A DNA stretch of 64,000 nt, taken from NCBI RefSeq assembly GCF_031458075.1, contig NZ_JAVDXT010000004.1, forward strand, positions 372,001-436,000, read 5' to 3'. The translations under genes and the position numbers were made by a program. The stretch comes from Rhodoferax_B ferrireducens_A (GTDB lineage Bacteria; Pseudomonadota; Gammaproteobacteria; Burkholderiales; Burkholderiaceae_C). The notes under the pieces were generated by a model, which saw nothing but the letters and a program-made list of their open reading frames with translations, ran no database searches and was not told where the DNA came from. Shown in pieces: positions 41,369 to 49,430 of this stretch. How positions within the stretch are numbered: position 1 is the stretch's first letter; each line of letters begins with the position of its first letter.

Positions 41369-42054
41369 TACAAGCTAATCCTCTTGGTTCCGAGGCTATA
41401 GCGCTCGTTGAGCTTGCGCAGCACCTGCAGCGACACCCAGGTGTAGACCAGGAACAGCCCACCCGCAAACAGCAGGAAGGCAAACGGCGAACGGGTGGCC
41501 GCACTGGCCTGCTTGGCCAAATAGGTCATCTCCTGCAGGCCGATCAGGCTCACCAGGGCCGTGGCCTTGATCAGCACCAGCCAGTTATTGGTAAAGCCGG
41601 GCAGGGCATAGCGCACCATCTGCGGGGCCGTGATGCGCAGGAACGCCTGCTTGGGGCCCATGCCGAAGGCCGCAGCGGCTTCGAACTGGCCGCGCGGGAT
41701 CGCCATGATGGCGCCGCGGAAAGTCTCGGTCATGTAGGCGCCGTAGATGAAACCCAGGGTCAGGACCCCGGCGAAGAACGGGTTCAGGTCCAGCGTCGCC
41801 TCGCTGCCGGCCATCTCCAGCAGGGCATTCACGCCAATCGTGCCGCCGTAGAACACCAGCAGCATCAAGACCAGGTCGGGGATGCCGCGGATCACGGTGG
41901 TGTACAGCGTGGCGGGGACCACCAGCACCGGCCGGCCCGAGAGCTTGGCGGCAGCGCCCAGCAGGCCCAGCAGCACCGAGACCACCAGGGCGGCCAGGGA
42001 GATGCCGACTGTGAGCACCGCGCCGTGAAGAATGGATGCGTAGTAATCGTTCAA
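41368..42054 (-). CDS. Basic/polar amino acid ABC permease, HisQ-like
   Basis: A 228-residue inner-membrane permease: LTVGISLAALVVSVLLGLLG, YTTVIRGIPDLVLMLLVFYG and the EAA loop RGQFEAAAAFGMGPKQAFLR are HisQ-like. It is the first gene of the operon HisQ-M-P-ACT, divergent from an ArgP-type regulator with 135 bases between. That pairing suggests control by a basic amino acid. The periplasmic binding protein usually found first in such operons is missing. Confidence 0.92.
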   Translation of the reverse strand: MNDYYASILHGAVLTVGISLAALVVSVLLGLLGAAAKLSGRPVLVVPATLYTTVIRGIPDLVLMLLVFYGGTIGVNALLEMAGSEATLDLNPFFAGVLTLGFIYGAYMTETFRGAIMAIPRGQFEAAAAFGMGPKQAFLRITAPQMVRYALPGFTNNWLVLIKATALVSLIGLQEMTYLAKQASAATRSPFAFLLFAGGLFLVYTWVSLQVLRKLNERYSLGTKRISL

Positions 42055-42189
42055 AGGAGGTCCTTTGGAAGAACAAACAAGCGATAGCGGCTACGGATGC
42101 ACCGCCGGTCGCCAGGGAGCCGCAGGTTAGTGGCAAAGCAGAAAGAAATAAAACTAATTTTTTTAACGATGGTTTAGTATTTCTAAATA

Positions 42190-43086
42190 ATGAAGATAGA
42201 CAACGCCCATCTTTCGGCTTTTGCCACGGTGCTGCGCGAGGGCAGCTTCGAGGCCGCCGCCAAGCGCCTGCACGTCACGCCATCTGCCATCAGCCAGCGC
42301 GTCAAGCAGCTGGAAGCCCATCTCGGCCAGGTGCTGCTGCAGCGCTCCACGCCCACCCAGGCCACCAGCGCCGGCATGGTGTTGGCCCGCCATGCCGAGC
42401 AGGTGGCGATGCTGGAGGCCGAGATGCTGAGCGAGGTCGGCGCGCCCGAGATGCTGGGCGGCGCCACCCAGCGGGTGCCGATTGCGGTGAACGTGGATTC
42501 GCTGGAAACCTGGTTTCTGCAGGTATTCGAGCTGTTGCCGCCGGGCCTGCCGGTGTGCCTGGACATCCGCGTCGAAGACCAGGACCATTCGGCCATCCTG
42601 CTGCGCGAGGGCACGGTGATGGGCGCGGTCAGCTCCAGCGCCGAGCCCATCCACGGCTGCACCGCCGAAACCCTGGGCGTGATGCGCTACGTGGCCGTGG
42701 CCTCGCCGGCGTTTGCGCAGATCCATTTTGCGGCGGCCGACCGCGAGGAGGCGTTGCACCGCGCGCCCATGCTGGGCTTCAACCGCAAGGACAGGCTGCA
42801 CGACCTGTTCATCGCCCAATTGGCCAACACCGCCCAGCTGTCGCCCACGCACTACATCCCCTCGGTGCGCGGCTTTGTGCATGCGGTGAAGCGCGGCCTG
42901 GGCTGGGGTCTGGCGCCCGAAGCCCTGGTGGCCGAGGGCATTGCCGCTGGCGAGCTGCTGGACATCCTGCCCGGCCAGCACCTGGACGTGGCCTTGTACT
43001 GGCATCGCTGGCGCATGCGCTCGGCCTTCCTGGACCTGATCGGCGCGGCGCTGAAGCAGGCTGTGCAAAGTGGGCTGCGGGTCTAG
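42190..43086 (+). CDS. argP: LysR-type regulator, ArgP/IciA-like
   Basis: A 298-residue LysR protein that matches ArgP (also called IciA or LysG): the N-terminus HLSAFATVLREGSFEAAAKR, then HVTPSAISQRVKQLEAHLGQ, VPIAVNVDSLETWFLQVFEL, AILLREGTVMGAVSSSAEP and VRGFVHAVKRGLGWGLAPEA. ArgP responds to lysine and arginine and often controls the exporter ArgO; here it is divergent from a HisQMP-type importer. The AT-rich 135-base gap holds both promoters. Likely role: sensing basic amino acids to set import. Confidence 0.87.
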   Translation: MKIDNAHLSAFATVLREGSFEAAAKRLHVTPSAISQRVKQLEAHLGQVLLQRSTPTQATSAGMVLARHAEQVAMLEAEMLSEVGAPEMLGGATQRVPIAVNVDSLETWFLQVFELLPPGLPVCLDIRVEDQDHSAILLREGTVMGAVSSSAEPIHGCTAETLGVMRYVAVASPAFAQIHFAAADREEALHRAPMLGFNRKDRLHDLFIAQLANTAQLSPTHYIPSVRGFVHAVKRGLGWGLAPEALVAEGIAAGELLDILPGQHLDVALYWHRWRMRSAFLDLIGAALKQAVQSGLRV

Positions 43087-43116
43087 CCTGCGGGGCGGCT
43101 GGTACACTCGAACGAC

Positions 43117-43320
43117 GTTAGCAGGTGTCTTTCAGCCCTTGGATATGTTCTTGGGTTTGGAGGATTAAACGGGAAGTCGGTGCGATGCCGACGCTGCCCC
43201 CGCAACGGTAAGCGAGCCAAAGCGCGGCCTTATCTGCCACTGTGCATCCAATGCATGGGAAGGTGGCCCCGCAGAAAAGTCCCCCTTTTCCCTCGTGAGC
43301 CCGGATACCGGCCTGCCAAC
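43117..43320 (+). promoter_or_regulatory. Cobalamin riboswitch
   Basis: The class signatures are present in order. P1 pairs GTTAGCAGG (43117-43125) with CCTGCCAAC (43312-43320). Then come AAACGGGAAGTCGGTGCGAT, GCTGCCCCCGCAACGGTAAG, the B12-box arm GCCACTG (43236-43242) with GGGAAGG (43257-43263), and GAGCCCGGATACCGGCC (43297-43313). It lies upstream of the cobB-to-cbtA operon and should lower expression when adenosylcobalamin is plentiful. The following 152 bases (43321-43472) contain no gene; a weak stem (43363-43372 with 43415-43426) could be part of the expression platform, but no T-run terminator is visible. Confidence 0.95.
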
Positions 43321-43472
43321 CATAGCGTGACCTTGCGGTGGGCGGGTGTCAGCGGGCTCCATGGTGTGCCGGACATTGCTCCGTCTGCGCCTGCGCCTTC
43401 TGATCTCTTTGCCCCCGGGTCACACCGATCCATCTTGTCGCGCGGCGGGCGTGTGGGGCTGAACCATGTACT

Positions 43473-43528
43473 ACCAAATTTATAGCTGCTCGCGCAGGTG
43501 GAATATGCGCTGGCGGGCAATTTGATGC
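43473..43528 (+). repeat. Dispersed intergenic repeat, GCGC-hairpin family, copy E
   Basis: It reads ACCAAATTTATAGCTGCTCG, CGCAGGTGGAATATGCGCTGGC, GGGCAATTTGATGCC. It lies between the cobalamin riboswitch and cobB, and its last bases include the ATG at 43525 used to start cobB. Confidence 0.7.
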
Positions 43529-44814
43529 CTAAAGTGTGCGACGCACTGCTGGTGTCCGCCCCGGCCTCCGGCCAGGGCAAGACCACGGTCACGGCTGCGC
43601 TGGCCGCCTGGCACCGCAGCCAGGGCCGGCGCGTGCGCGTGTTCAAGACCGGCCCCGACTTTCTGGACCCCATGGTGCTGGAGCGCGCCAGCGGCCACCC
43701 TGTCTACCAGCTGGACCTGTGGATGGTGGGCGAGGCCGGGTGCCGGGCGCTGCTGCATGCGGCTGCCGCCGAGTCCGATGTGATCCTGGTGGAAGGCGTG
43801 ATGGGCTTGTTCGATGGCACGCCCAGCAGCGCCGATCTGGCCCAGGCGCTGGGCTTGCCGGTGCTGGCGGTGATCGATGGATCGTCCATGGCCCAGACCT
43901 TTGGCGCCGTGGCCCATGGCCTGTGCAGCTACCGCCCCGGCCTGCAGTTTGCCGGCGTGCTGGCCAACCGCGTCGGTAGCGACAGCCATGCCCAGATGCT
44001 GAAAGACAGCCTGCCCGCCGGCCTGCGCTGGTTCGGCGCCATGCCCCGCTCGGCCAGCTACAGCCTGCCCGAGCGCCACCTGGGTTTGGTGCAGGCGTCT
44101 GAAGTCGCGCAGCTGGACGAGCGCATTGCCCAGGCCGCCCAGGCCATCGGCCCCAGCGTCGAGGGTATGGCCAGCCCGGTGCGTTTTGAGCCGGTGGTCG
44201 CCGAGCCGTTACCGCCGTTGCTGGCCGGTGTGCGCATCGCGGTGGCGCGCGACGCGGCCTTTTCTTTCTTGTACACCGCCAATCTGGACTGCTTGCGTGC
44301 GCTGGGTGCCGAGCTGGTGTTCTTTTCGCCGCTGGCCGATGCCGCCTTGCCCGATGCGCACAGCCTGTACCTGCCCGGCGGCTACCCCGAGCTGCATCTG
44401 CACACCCTGCAGGCCAACACTGGGATGCGCGAGGCTATTCGTAGCCACCACGCGCAGGGCAAACCCATCGTCGCCGAATGCGGCGGCATGCTGGCGCTGC
44501 TGGACAGCCTGGCCGGCCACGATGGCGTGCCGGTGCCCATGTGGGGCCTGCTGCCCGGCACCGGTGCCTTGCAAAAGCGCTTCGTGAACCTGGGCATGCA
44601 CGCAGTGCAGCTGCCCGAGGGCCGTCTGCGCGGCCACAGCTTCCACCACGCGCGCATGGACAGTACGCTGCCCGCCGTGGCCTTTACCGCGCCGCAGCGC
44701 GAACGCAGCCACGCCGAGCCGGTGTACCGCAGCCGTCGCATGCATGCCTCGTTCATGCACCTGTACTTTCCGTCCCACCCCGGCGCCGTGGCGCAGTTGT
44801 TTGCGCCCGGCTGA
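43525..44814 (+). CDS. cobB: Cobyrinate/hydrogenobyrinate a,c-diamide synthase
   Basis: A 429-residue ATP- and glutamine-dependent amidase that converts (hydrogeno)byrinic acid to the a,c-diamide. The N-terminal P-loop is SAPASGQGKTTV (11-22), followed by FKTGPDFLDPMVLE and ILVEGVMGLFDG, typical of the CobB/CbiA dethiobiotin-synthase fold. The C-terminal class I glutaminase domain has its Cys in VAECGGMLALLD and His in HSFHHAR. The start at 43525 lies at the end of a repeat and has no strong ribosome site; an in-frame GTG at 43498 is inside the repeat. First gene behind the riboswitch. Confidence 0.93.
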   Translation: MPKVCDALLVSAPASGQGKTTVTAALAAWHRSQGRRVRVFKTGPDFLDPMVLERASGHPVYQLDLWMVGEAGCRALLHAAAAESDVILVEGVMGLFDGTPSSADLAQALGLPVLAVIDGSSMAQTFGAVAHGLCSYRPGLQFAGVLANRVGSDSHAQMLKDSLPAGLRWFGAMPRSASYSLPERHLGLVQASEVAQLDERIAQAAQAIGPSVEGMASPVRFEPVVAEPLPPLLAGVRIAVARDAAFSFLYTANLDCLRALGAELVFFSPLADAALPDAHSLYLPGGYPELHLHTLQANTGMREAIRSHHAQGKPIVAECGGMLALLDSLAGHDGVPVPMWGLLPGTGALQKRFVNLGMHAVQLPEGRLRGHSFHHARMDSTLPAVAFTAPQRERSHAEPVYRSRRMHASFMHLYFPSHPGAVAQLFAPG

Positions 44815-44834
44815 CTCTTCACAAGGACAACCCC

Positions 44835-45404
44835 ATGGAAATTGAATCTCCCCCGCTGCTGCGCGACACCCCCAAGCCCCAGGGCGAACGGCGCGGCCTG
44901 GTCATCGTCCACACCGGCACCGGCAAGGGCAAGAGCACGGCCGCCTTCGGCCTGGCCCTGCGCGCCCATGGCCGCGGCAAGACGGTCAAGGTCTACCAGT
45001 TCATGAAGGTGCCGACCGCGCGTTTTGGCGAGCACCGCTTGTTTGAGCAGCTCGGCATTCCCATCGTCGGCCTGGGCGACGGCTTCAGCTGGAAGAGCCG
45101 CGACCTCGACCATTCGGCCGAGCTGGCCCAGGCCGGCTGGGCCCAGGCCGAGGCCACGGTGCGCGCTGGCGAACATTTCATGGTGGTGCTGGACGAAATC
45201 ATGTACCCGCTGCGCTATGGCTGGATCGCACTGGAGCCGGTGCTGGCCTGCTTGCGCGAACGTCCGCCCCATGTACACGTGGTGCTGACCGGCCGCGGCG
45301 CACCCGCCGAGCTGGTCGAGCTGGCCGACACGGTGACCGAGATGACGCTGATCAAGCACCATTTCAAGGCCGGCGTGCCCGCGCAGCGCGGCATCGAAGA
45401 CTGA
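44835..45404 (+). CDS. cobO: Corrinoid (cob(I)yrinate a,c-diamide) adenosyltransferase
   Basis: A 189-residue CobO/CobA/BtuR-type enzyme that transfers the adenosyl group from ATP to the cobalt of cob(I)yrinate diamide. The P-loop-like ATP site is GTGKGKST (28-35). Other signatures: VYQFMKVPTARFGEH, VVLDEIMYPLRYGW and HVVLTGRGAPAELVELAD. The end KHHFKAGVPAQRGIE is typical. ATG at 44835, 20 bases after cobB; longer in-frame readings only mirror cobB. Confidence 0.95.
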   Translation: MEIESPPLLRDTPKPQGERRGLVIVHTGTGKGKSTAAFGLALRAHGRGKTVKVYQFMKVPTARFGEHRLFEQLGIPIVGLGDGFSWKSRDLDHSAELAQAGWAQAEATVRAGEHFMVVLDEIMYPLRYGWIALEPVLACLRERPPHVHVVLTGRGAPAELVELADTVTEMTLIKHHFKAGVPAQRGIED

Positions 45405-45433
45405 GCGTTTGCTGCAGCCATGACCACCCCACC

Positions 45434-46273
45434 ATGACCACCCCGAATTTCTCCGCCCAACCACTGCTGGAAGTGCAGTCCGTGTCGCTGCAGCGGCAGG
45501 ACAAAGCGGTGCTGAGCCAGGTCTCGGTGTCCGTGCCGTTTGGTGCACACATCGCGCTGGTGGGGCCGAACGGTTCGGGCAAGACCAGCCTGCTGCAGGT
45601 GATGGCTGGACGGCTTCAACCCAGCGCAGGCCGGGTGCTGGTGGGTGGCCAGGATCTCGCGCAGATGCCCGGCATGCAGCGCGCGCGCCAGCTGGCGGTG
45701 GTGCACCAGCACGAGCAGGTGCATGGCCAGCTGCGGGTACGCGACTACGTGGCCCTGGGCCGCACGCCGTATCCCGAGGCCAGCCGCGATGAAAACACGC
45801 AAGTGGTCAGCGACGCACTGCAGCGCTGCCGGCTGGACGGGTTGCAGGACCGCCTGATGCGCAGCCTGTCGGGCGGCGAGCAGCAACGGGCCGCCATCGC
45901 CCGCGCCATCGCGCAGCAGCCGCGCATCCTGCTGCTGGACGAGCCCACCAACCACCTCGATCTGCGTACCCGCGCCGACATGCTGGACCTGCTGACCGGG
46001 CTGGGCGTGACCGTGGTGGCGGCCCTGCACGAGCTGAGCCTGGTGCAGCGTTTCGCCCACCGTGTGCTGCTGCTGGGCCAGGGCCGGGTGGTGGCCGAAG
46101 ACCTGCCGTCCAAGGTGTTGACCAAAGAGCTCGTGCTGGGCAACTTTGGCATGGACGTTTTCTACCTGCCGCTGCCGCACCGCGCGCATGAGATTGCGGT
46201 GTTCGAGTCGCCGCAAACCGCACACAAGCCGCTGCATACCACGCGGCCCCATGCCCGGCCGCGGGCACACTGA
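45434..46273 (+). CDS. ABC ATPase of a corrinoid/iron-chelate importer, BtuD-like
   Basis: A 279-residue cytoplasmic ATPase of the FecE/BtuD class: Walker A GPNGSGKT (44-51), signature LSGGEQQR, Walker B ILLLDEPTNHLDL. The C-terminus carries an extra basic, His-rich tail. With the binding protein and permease that follow, under a cobalamin riboswitch, cobalamin or cobinamide import is likely, although iron-chelate systems look alike. The usual order BtuF-C-D is changed here to D-F-C. Confidence 0.87.
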   Translation: MTTPNFSAQPLLEVQSVSLQRQDKAVLSQVSVSVPFGAHIALVGPNGSGKTSLLQVMAGRLQPSAGRVLVGGQDLAQMPGMQRARQLAVVHQHEQVHGQLRVRDYVALGRTPYPEASRDENTQVVSDALQRCRLDGLQDRLMRSLSGGEQQRAAIARAIAQQPRILLLDEPTNHLDLRTRADMLDLLTGLGVTVVAALHELSLVQRFAHRVLLLGQGRVVAEDLPSKVLTKELVLGNFGMDVFYLPLPHRAHEIAVFESPQTAHKPLHTTRPHARPRAH

Positions 46274-46302
46274 TGTTTAACCCTTGAAGCAAAGAAAAAA
46301 CC

Positions 46303-47277
46303 ATGGCATCTACCGTGCGTCGTTGGAAGTTCCGCCCTGTTGTGCATCTGCTGCTGGGTGCGGCATCGCTGTGGGTTGCCGGCGTGCAGGCCCAGACCTT
46401 CCCGGTGACGGTAGACAGCTGCGGTGAAAAACTCACTTTCGCCGCACCGCCCAAGGCCGCGCTGATCCACGACATCAATATGACCGATATGGCGCTGTCG
46501 CTGGGCTTGCAAAAGAGCATGGTGGGTGTCAGCGGCATCAGCGGCTGGTACAAGATGAGCCCCGAGTTCAAACAGGCGCTGGGCAACATCCGCGAGATTG
46601 CACCCAAACAGCCGACCCTGGAAAACATCCTGGCCGCCAACCCCGATTTCTTTTTTGCCGGCTGGAACTACGGCATGAAGGTGGGCGGCGACGTCACGCC
46701 GACCACGCTGCAGAAGTACAAGATCCCCACTTTGGTGTTGTCCGAGAGCTGCATCCATGTGGACAAGGCACGCCCGCGCGCATCCATGGACCTGCTGTAC
46801 GGCGACTACCTCAAGCTGGGCACCATCTTCGGCAAAGAGGCCGAAGCCAAGGCCCAGATAGAGGGCTGGAAGCAGCGTCTGGCGCGCCTGCCCAAAGCCG
46901 CGGGCAAGCAGCCCTTGCGCATGTTCCTTTTCGATTCGGGCGAAGACAAGCCCTTCACCGCAGGTAAGTACGCCATTCCCACCGCCATGATGGAGGCCGC
47001 TGGCGGCCGCAATGTGATGGACGATGTGGAAACCAGCTGGGGCACGGTGTCGTGGGAGGCGGTGGCCGCGCGCAACCCCGAGTTCCTGGTGCTGCTGGAC
47101 TACCAGAACGACGGCGGCGCCGACAAGCTGCTGCAGCTCCTGCAAAAGCATCCGCTGATGCAGCACACCGATGCGGTAAAGAACAAGCGTTTTGTAGCCC
47201 TGCGCTATGAAGAGCTGACGCCCGGCCCGGCCAATATCGGCGCCATCGAAAAGATCGCCAAGGCAGCCACCCGTTGA
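46303..47277 (+). CDS. Periplasmic binding protein of a corrinoid/iron-chelate importer, BtuF-like
   Basis: A 324-residue type III binding protein. The signal peptide is cleaved after AGVQA near residue 29. Family features: KAALIHDINMTDMALSLGLQ, PTLENILAANPDFFFAGWNY and AARNPEFLVLLDYQNDGGAD. Context of the riboswitch operon suggests a corrinoid ligand; a cobalt or haem complex cannot be ruled out. No TonB-dependent outer-membrane receptor is in the window. Confidence 0.85.
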   Translation: MASTVRRWKFRPVVHLLLGAASLWVAGVQAQTFPVTVDSCGEKLTFAAPPKAALIHDINMTDMALSLGLQKSMVGVSGISGWYKMSPEFKQALGNIREIAPKQPTLENILAANPDFFFAGWNYGMKVGGDVTPTTLQKYKIPTLVLSESCIHVDKARPRASMDLLYGDYLKLGTIFGKEAEAKAQIEGWKQRLARLPKAAGKQPLRMFLFDSGEDKPFTAGKYAIPTAMMEAAGGRNVMDDVETSWGTVSWEAVAARNPEFLVLLDYQNDGGADKLLQLLQKHPLMQHTDAVKNKRFVALRYEELTPGPANIGAIEKIAKAATR

Positions 47278-48332
47278 GCACCTCGACCACCATGCCGTCT
47301 GTATCCCGCTGGCTGACCGGCGGACCTGCACCGGTGCGCGTGGCGCTGCTGTTGGTGGCGCTGGTCTGCGTAGGCATGGTGTCGGTGGTGTCTGGGTCTA
47401 CCCCCGTGGGCCTGTCTGAGGTGGGGCACAGCCTGGGCCTGCTGCTCAGCGGCGCAGGCGATGCGCGCTACAGCATGGTGGACCGCATCGTGGTCGATCT
47501 GCGCCTGCCGCGCATGCTGCTGGCCATCCTGGTCGGTGGCGGCCTGGCACTGGTGGGCGCCTTGCTGCAGACGGCCACGCGCAATGACTTGTCCGACCCG
47601 TATCTGTTCGGCCTGTCCTCCGGCTCGGCCGCGGGGGCGGTGGCGGTGATCACGCTGACCGGCGAGGTGCTGGGCATCTGGACGCTGCCGCTGGCGGCGT
47701 TTGTGGGCGGCATGGCCTCGGTGGCCGTCGTCTTGTTGCTGCTGCGCCGTTACCGCAGCCACACGCCGGAGCGGATGATTCTGGCGGGCCTGTCGGTGTC
47801 CTTCTTGTTCACCGCGCTGACCTATTACTTCACCTTTTTCGGCGACCAGCGGGCTGCGCAGTCGGTGCTGTTCTGGACCATGGGGGGCCTGGGTTCGGCG
47901 CGTTGGGACAACCTGTTTGTGCCCTTGCTGGGCCTGCTGGTGCTGGCGGTTTTTTGCTGGCGCAAGCTGGGCGCACTGGATGCGATGCTGGCCGGCGAGA
48001 ACACCGCGCACAGCCTGGGCATCAACCCGCAGCGCCTGCGCATCCAGGTGTTTGTGGTCTGCGCATTTGCCACCGCCTGCTTTGTGGCGGTGTCGGGCGT
48101 GATCGGCTTTGTGGGCTTGATGGTGCCGCATTTGGCGCGTGCGCTGGCCGGCGCCTTGCACCGTGGCATGCTGGGCCTGGCGGTGCTGATGGGCGCGCTG
48201 CTGCTGTTGCTCAGCGATGTGGTCTGCCGCACCGTGCTGGCGCCGCAGGAGCTGCCGGTGGGCATCATCACCGCCAGCCTGGGCGCGCTGTTTGTGATGT
48301 ACAACTTGCTGCACCAGCCCGACGCGGCGTGA
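47274..48332 (+). CDS. FecCD-family permease, BtuC-like
   Basis: An inner-membrane permease with about ten helices: LRLPRMLLAILVGGGLALVG, ALLQTATRNDLSDPYLFGLS and GVIGFVGLMVPHLARALAGA are the hallmark motifs of BtuC/FhuB proteins. The frame begins at a TTG at 47274 that overlaps the preceding stop codon, giving 352 residues; an ATG at 47292 (346 residues) is the alternative and neither has a clear ribosome site. It completes the D-F-C transporter. Confidence 0.92.
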   Translation: MSTSTTMPSVSRWLTGGPAPVRVALLLVALVCVGMVSVVSGSTPVGLSEVGHSLGLLLSGAGDARYSMVDRIVVDLRLPRMLLAILVGGGLALVGALLQTATRNDLSDPYLFGLSSGSAAGAVAVITLTGEVLGIWTLPLAAFVGGMASVAVVLLLLRRYRSHTPERMILAGLSVSFLFTALTYYFTFFGDQRAAQSVLFWTMGGLGSARWDNLFVPLLGLLVLAVFCWRKLGALDAMLAGENTAHSLGINPQRLRIQVFVVCAFATACFVAVSGVIGFVGLMVPHLARALAGALHRGMLGLAVLMGALLLLLSDVVCRTVLAPQELPVGIITASLGALFVMYNLLHQPDAA

Positions 48333-48375
48333 CAGCACTTTTTATTCTTTGAATTCTGTTTTGAAAGACTGCACC

Positions 48376-49422
48376 ATGCAAACCCGCAAGATCCCCGCCA
48401 CCATCGTCACCGGCTTTCTGGGCAGTGGCAAGACCACCCTCCTGCGCAACCTGCTGACCAACGCCCAAGGCCGCCGCATTGCGGTCATCGTCAACGAGTT
48501 TGGCGAGCTGGGCATTGACGGCGAACTGCTGCGCGGCTGCGGCATTGGCTGTGACGAAAACGGTGTCGAAAACGGCCAGCTGTTCGAGCTGGCCAACGGC
48601 TGCCTGTGCTGCACGGTGCAAGAAGAATTTGCCCCGGTGATGGAGCAGCTGGCCGCGCGCCGCGACCAGATCGACTATCTGGTTATCGAGACCTCTGGCC
48701 TGGCCCTGCCCAAGCCGCTGGTGCAGGCCTTCCAGTGGCCCGCGCTGCGCAATGCCTTCACCGTGGACGCGGTGATCACCGTGGTGGACGCGCCGGCCGT
48801 GGCCGCTGGCGATTTTGCCGACGACCCTGTGGCTGTGGATGCCCAGCGCCGCGCCGACGACAACCTGGACCACGATTCACCGCTGCACGAATTGTTCGAA
48901 GACCAGTTGGCCACGGCCGACCTGGTGATCGTGCACAAGGTGGATGGCATGGATGCAGCCGCGCTCGCAGCGGTGGAAGCCACCATCCGGGCAGAAGCGC
49001 CTGCCGGTGTGAAGCTGGTGCGGGCATCGCACGGCCAGGTGCCCATGGATGTGCTGCTGGGCCTGGAGCGCGCGGTGGAAGACGTGATCGACGCCCGTAA
49101 AACCCACCACGACGCGGAAGAAGACCACGACCATGATGCTTTCGATTCGGTGTCGATTGCGCTGGAAGTGACGGACCGCGCCAAGCTGCTCACCGCCTTG
49201 GCCGCCCTGGTACAGCGCCACGAGATCTACCGCGTCAAAGGCTTTGTGGCTGTGCCGGGCGCGGCCATGCGCCTGGTGGTGCAGGGCGTGGGCCAGCGCT
49301 TTGACAGCTACTTCGACCGCGCCTGGCGCGCCGATGAGACACGTGCCACCCGACTGGTGTTCATTGGCGACCATCTTGAGGCCGCCACCCTGCAAGCCGA
49401 GTTGCAAGCCGCATTGGCGTAA
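48376..49422 (+). CDS. cobW: CobW-family metal-binding GTPase
   Basis: A 348-residue G3E-family GTPase, a metallochaperone thought to load cobalt to the chelatase. The P-loop is GFLGSGKT (13-20), the metal motif CXCC lies in LANGCLCCTVQ, and the Gly/Asp switch is VIETSGLALPKP. A His/Asp-rich loop (HHDAEEDHDHDAF) separates the GTPase and the C-terminal CobW_C domain and would bind metal. ATG at 48376 gives the normal short N-terminus. It is followed 8 bases later by cobN, its usual neighbour. Confidence 0.95.
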   Translation: MQTRKIPATIVTGFLGSGKTTLLRNLLTNAQGRRIAVIVNEFGELGIDGELLRGCGIGCDENGVENGQLFELANGCLCCTVQEEFAPVMEQLAARRDQIDYLVIETSGLALPKPLVQAFQWPALRNAFTVDAVITVVDAPAVAAGDFADDPVAVDAQRRADDNLDHDSPLHELFEDQLATADLVIVHKVDGMDAAALAAVEATIRAEAPAGVKLVRASHGQVPMDVLLGLERAVEDVIDARKTHHDAEEDHDHDAFDSVSIALEVTDRAKLLTALAALVQRHEIYRVKGFVAVPGAAMRLVVQGVGQRFDSYFDRAWRADETRATRLVFIGDHLEAATLQAELQAALA

Positions 49423-49430
49423 GGGACTCC

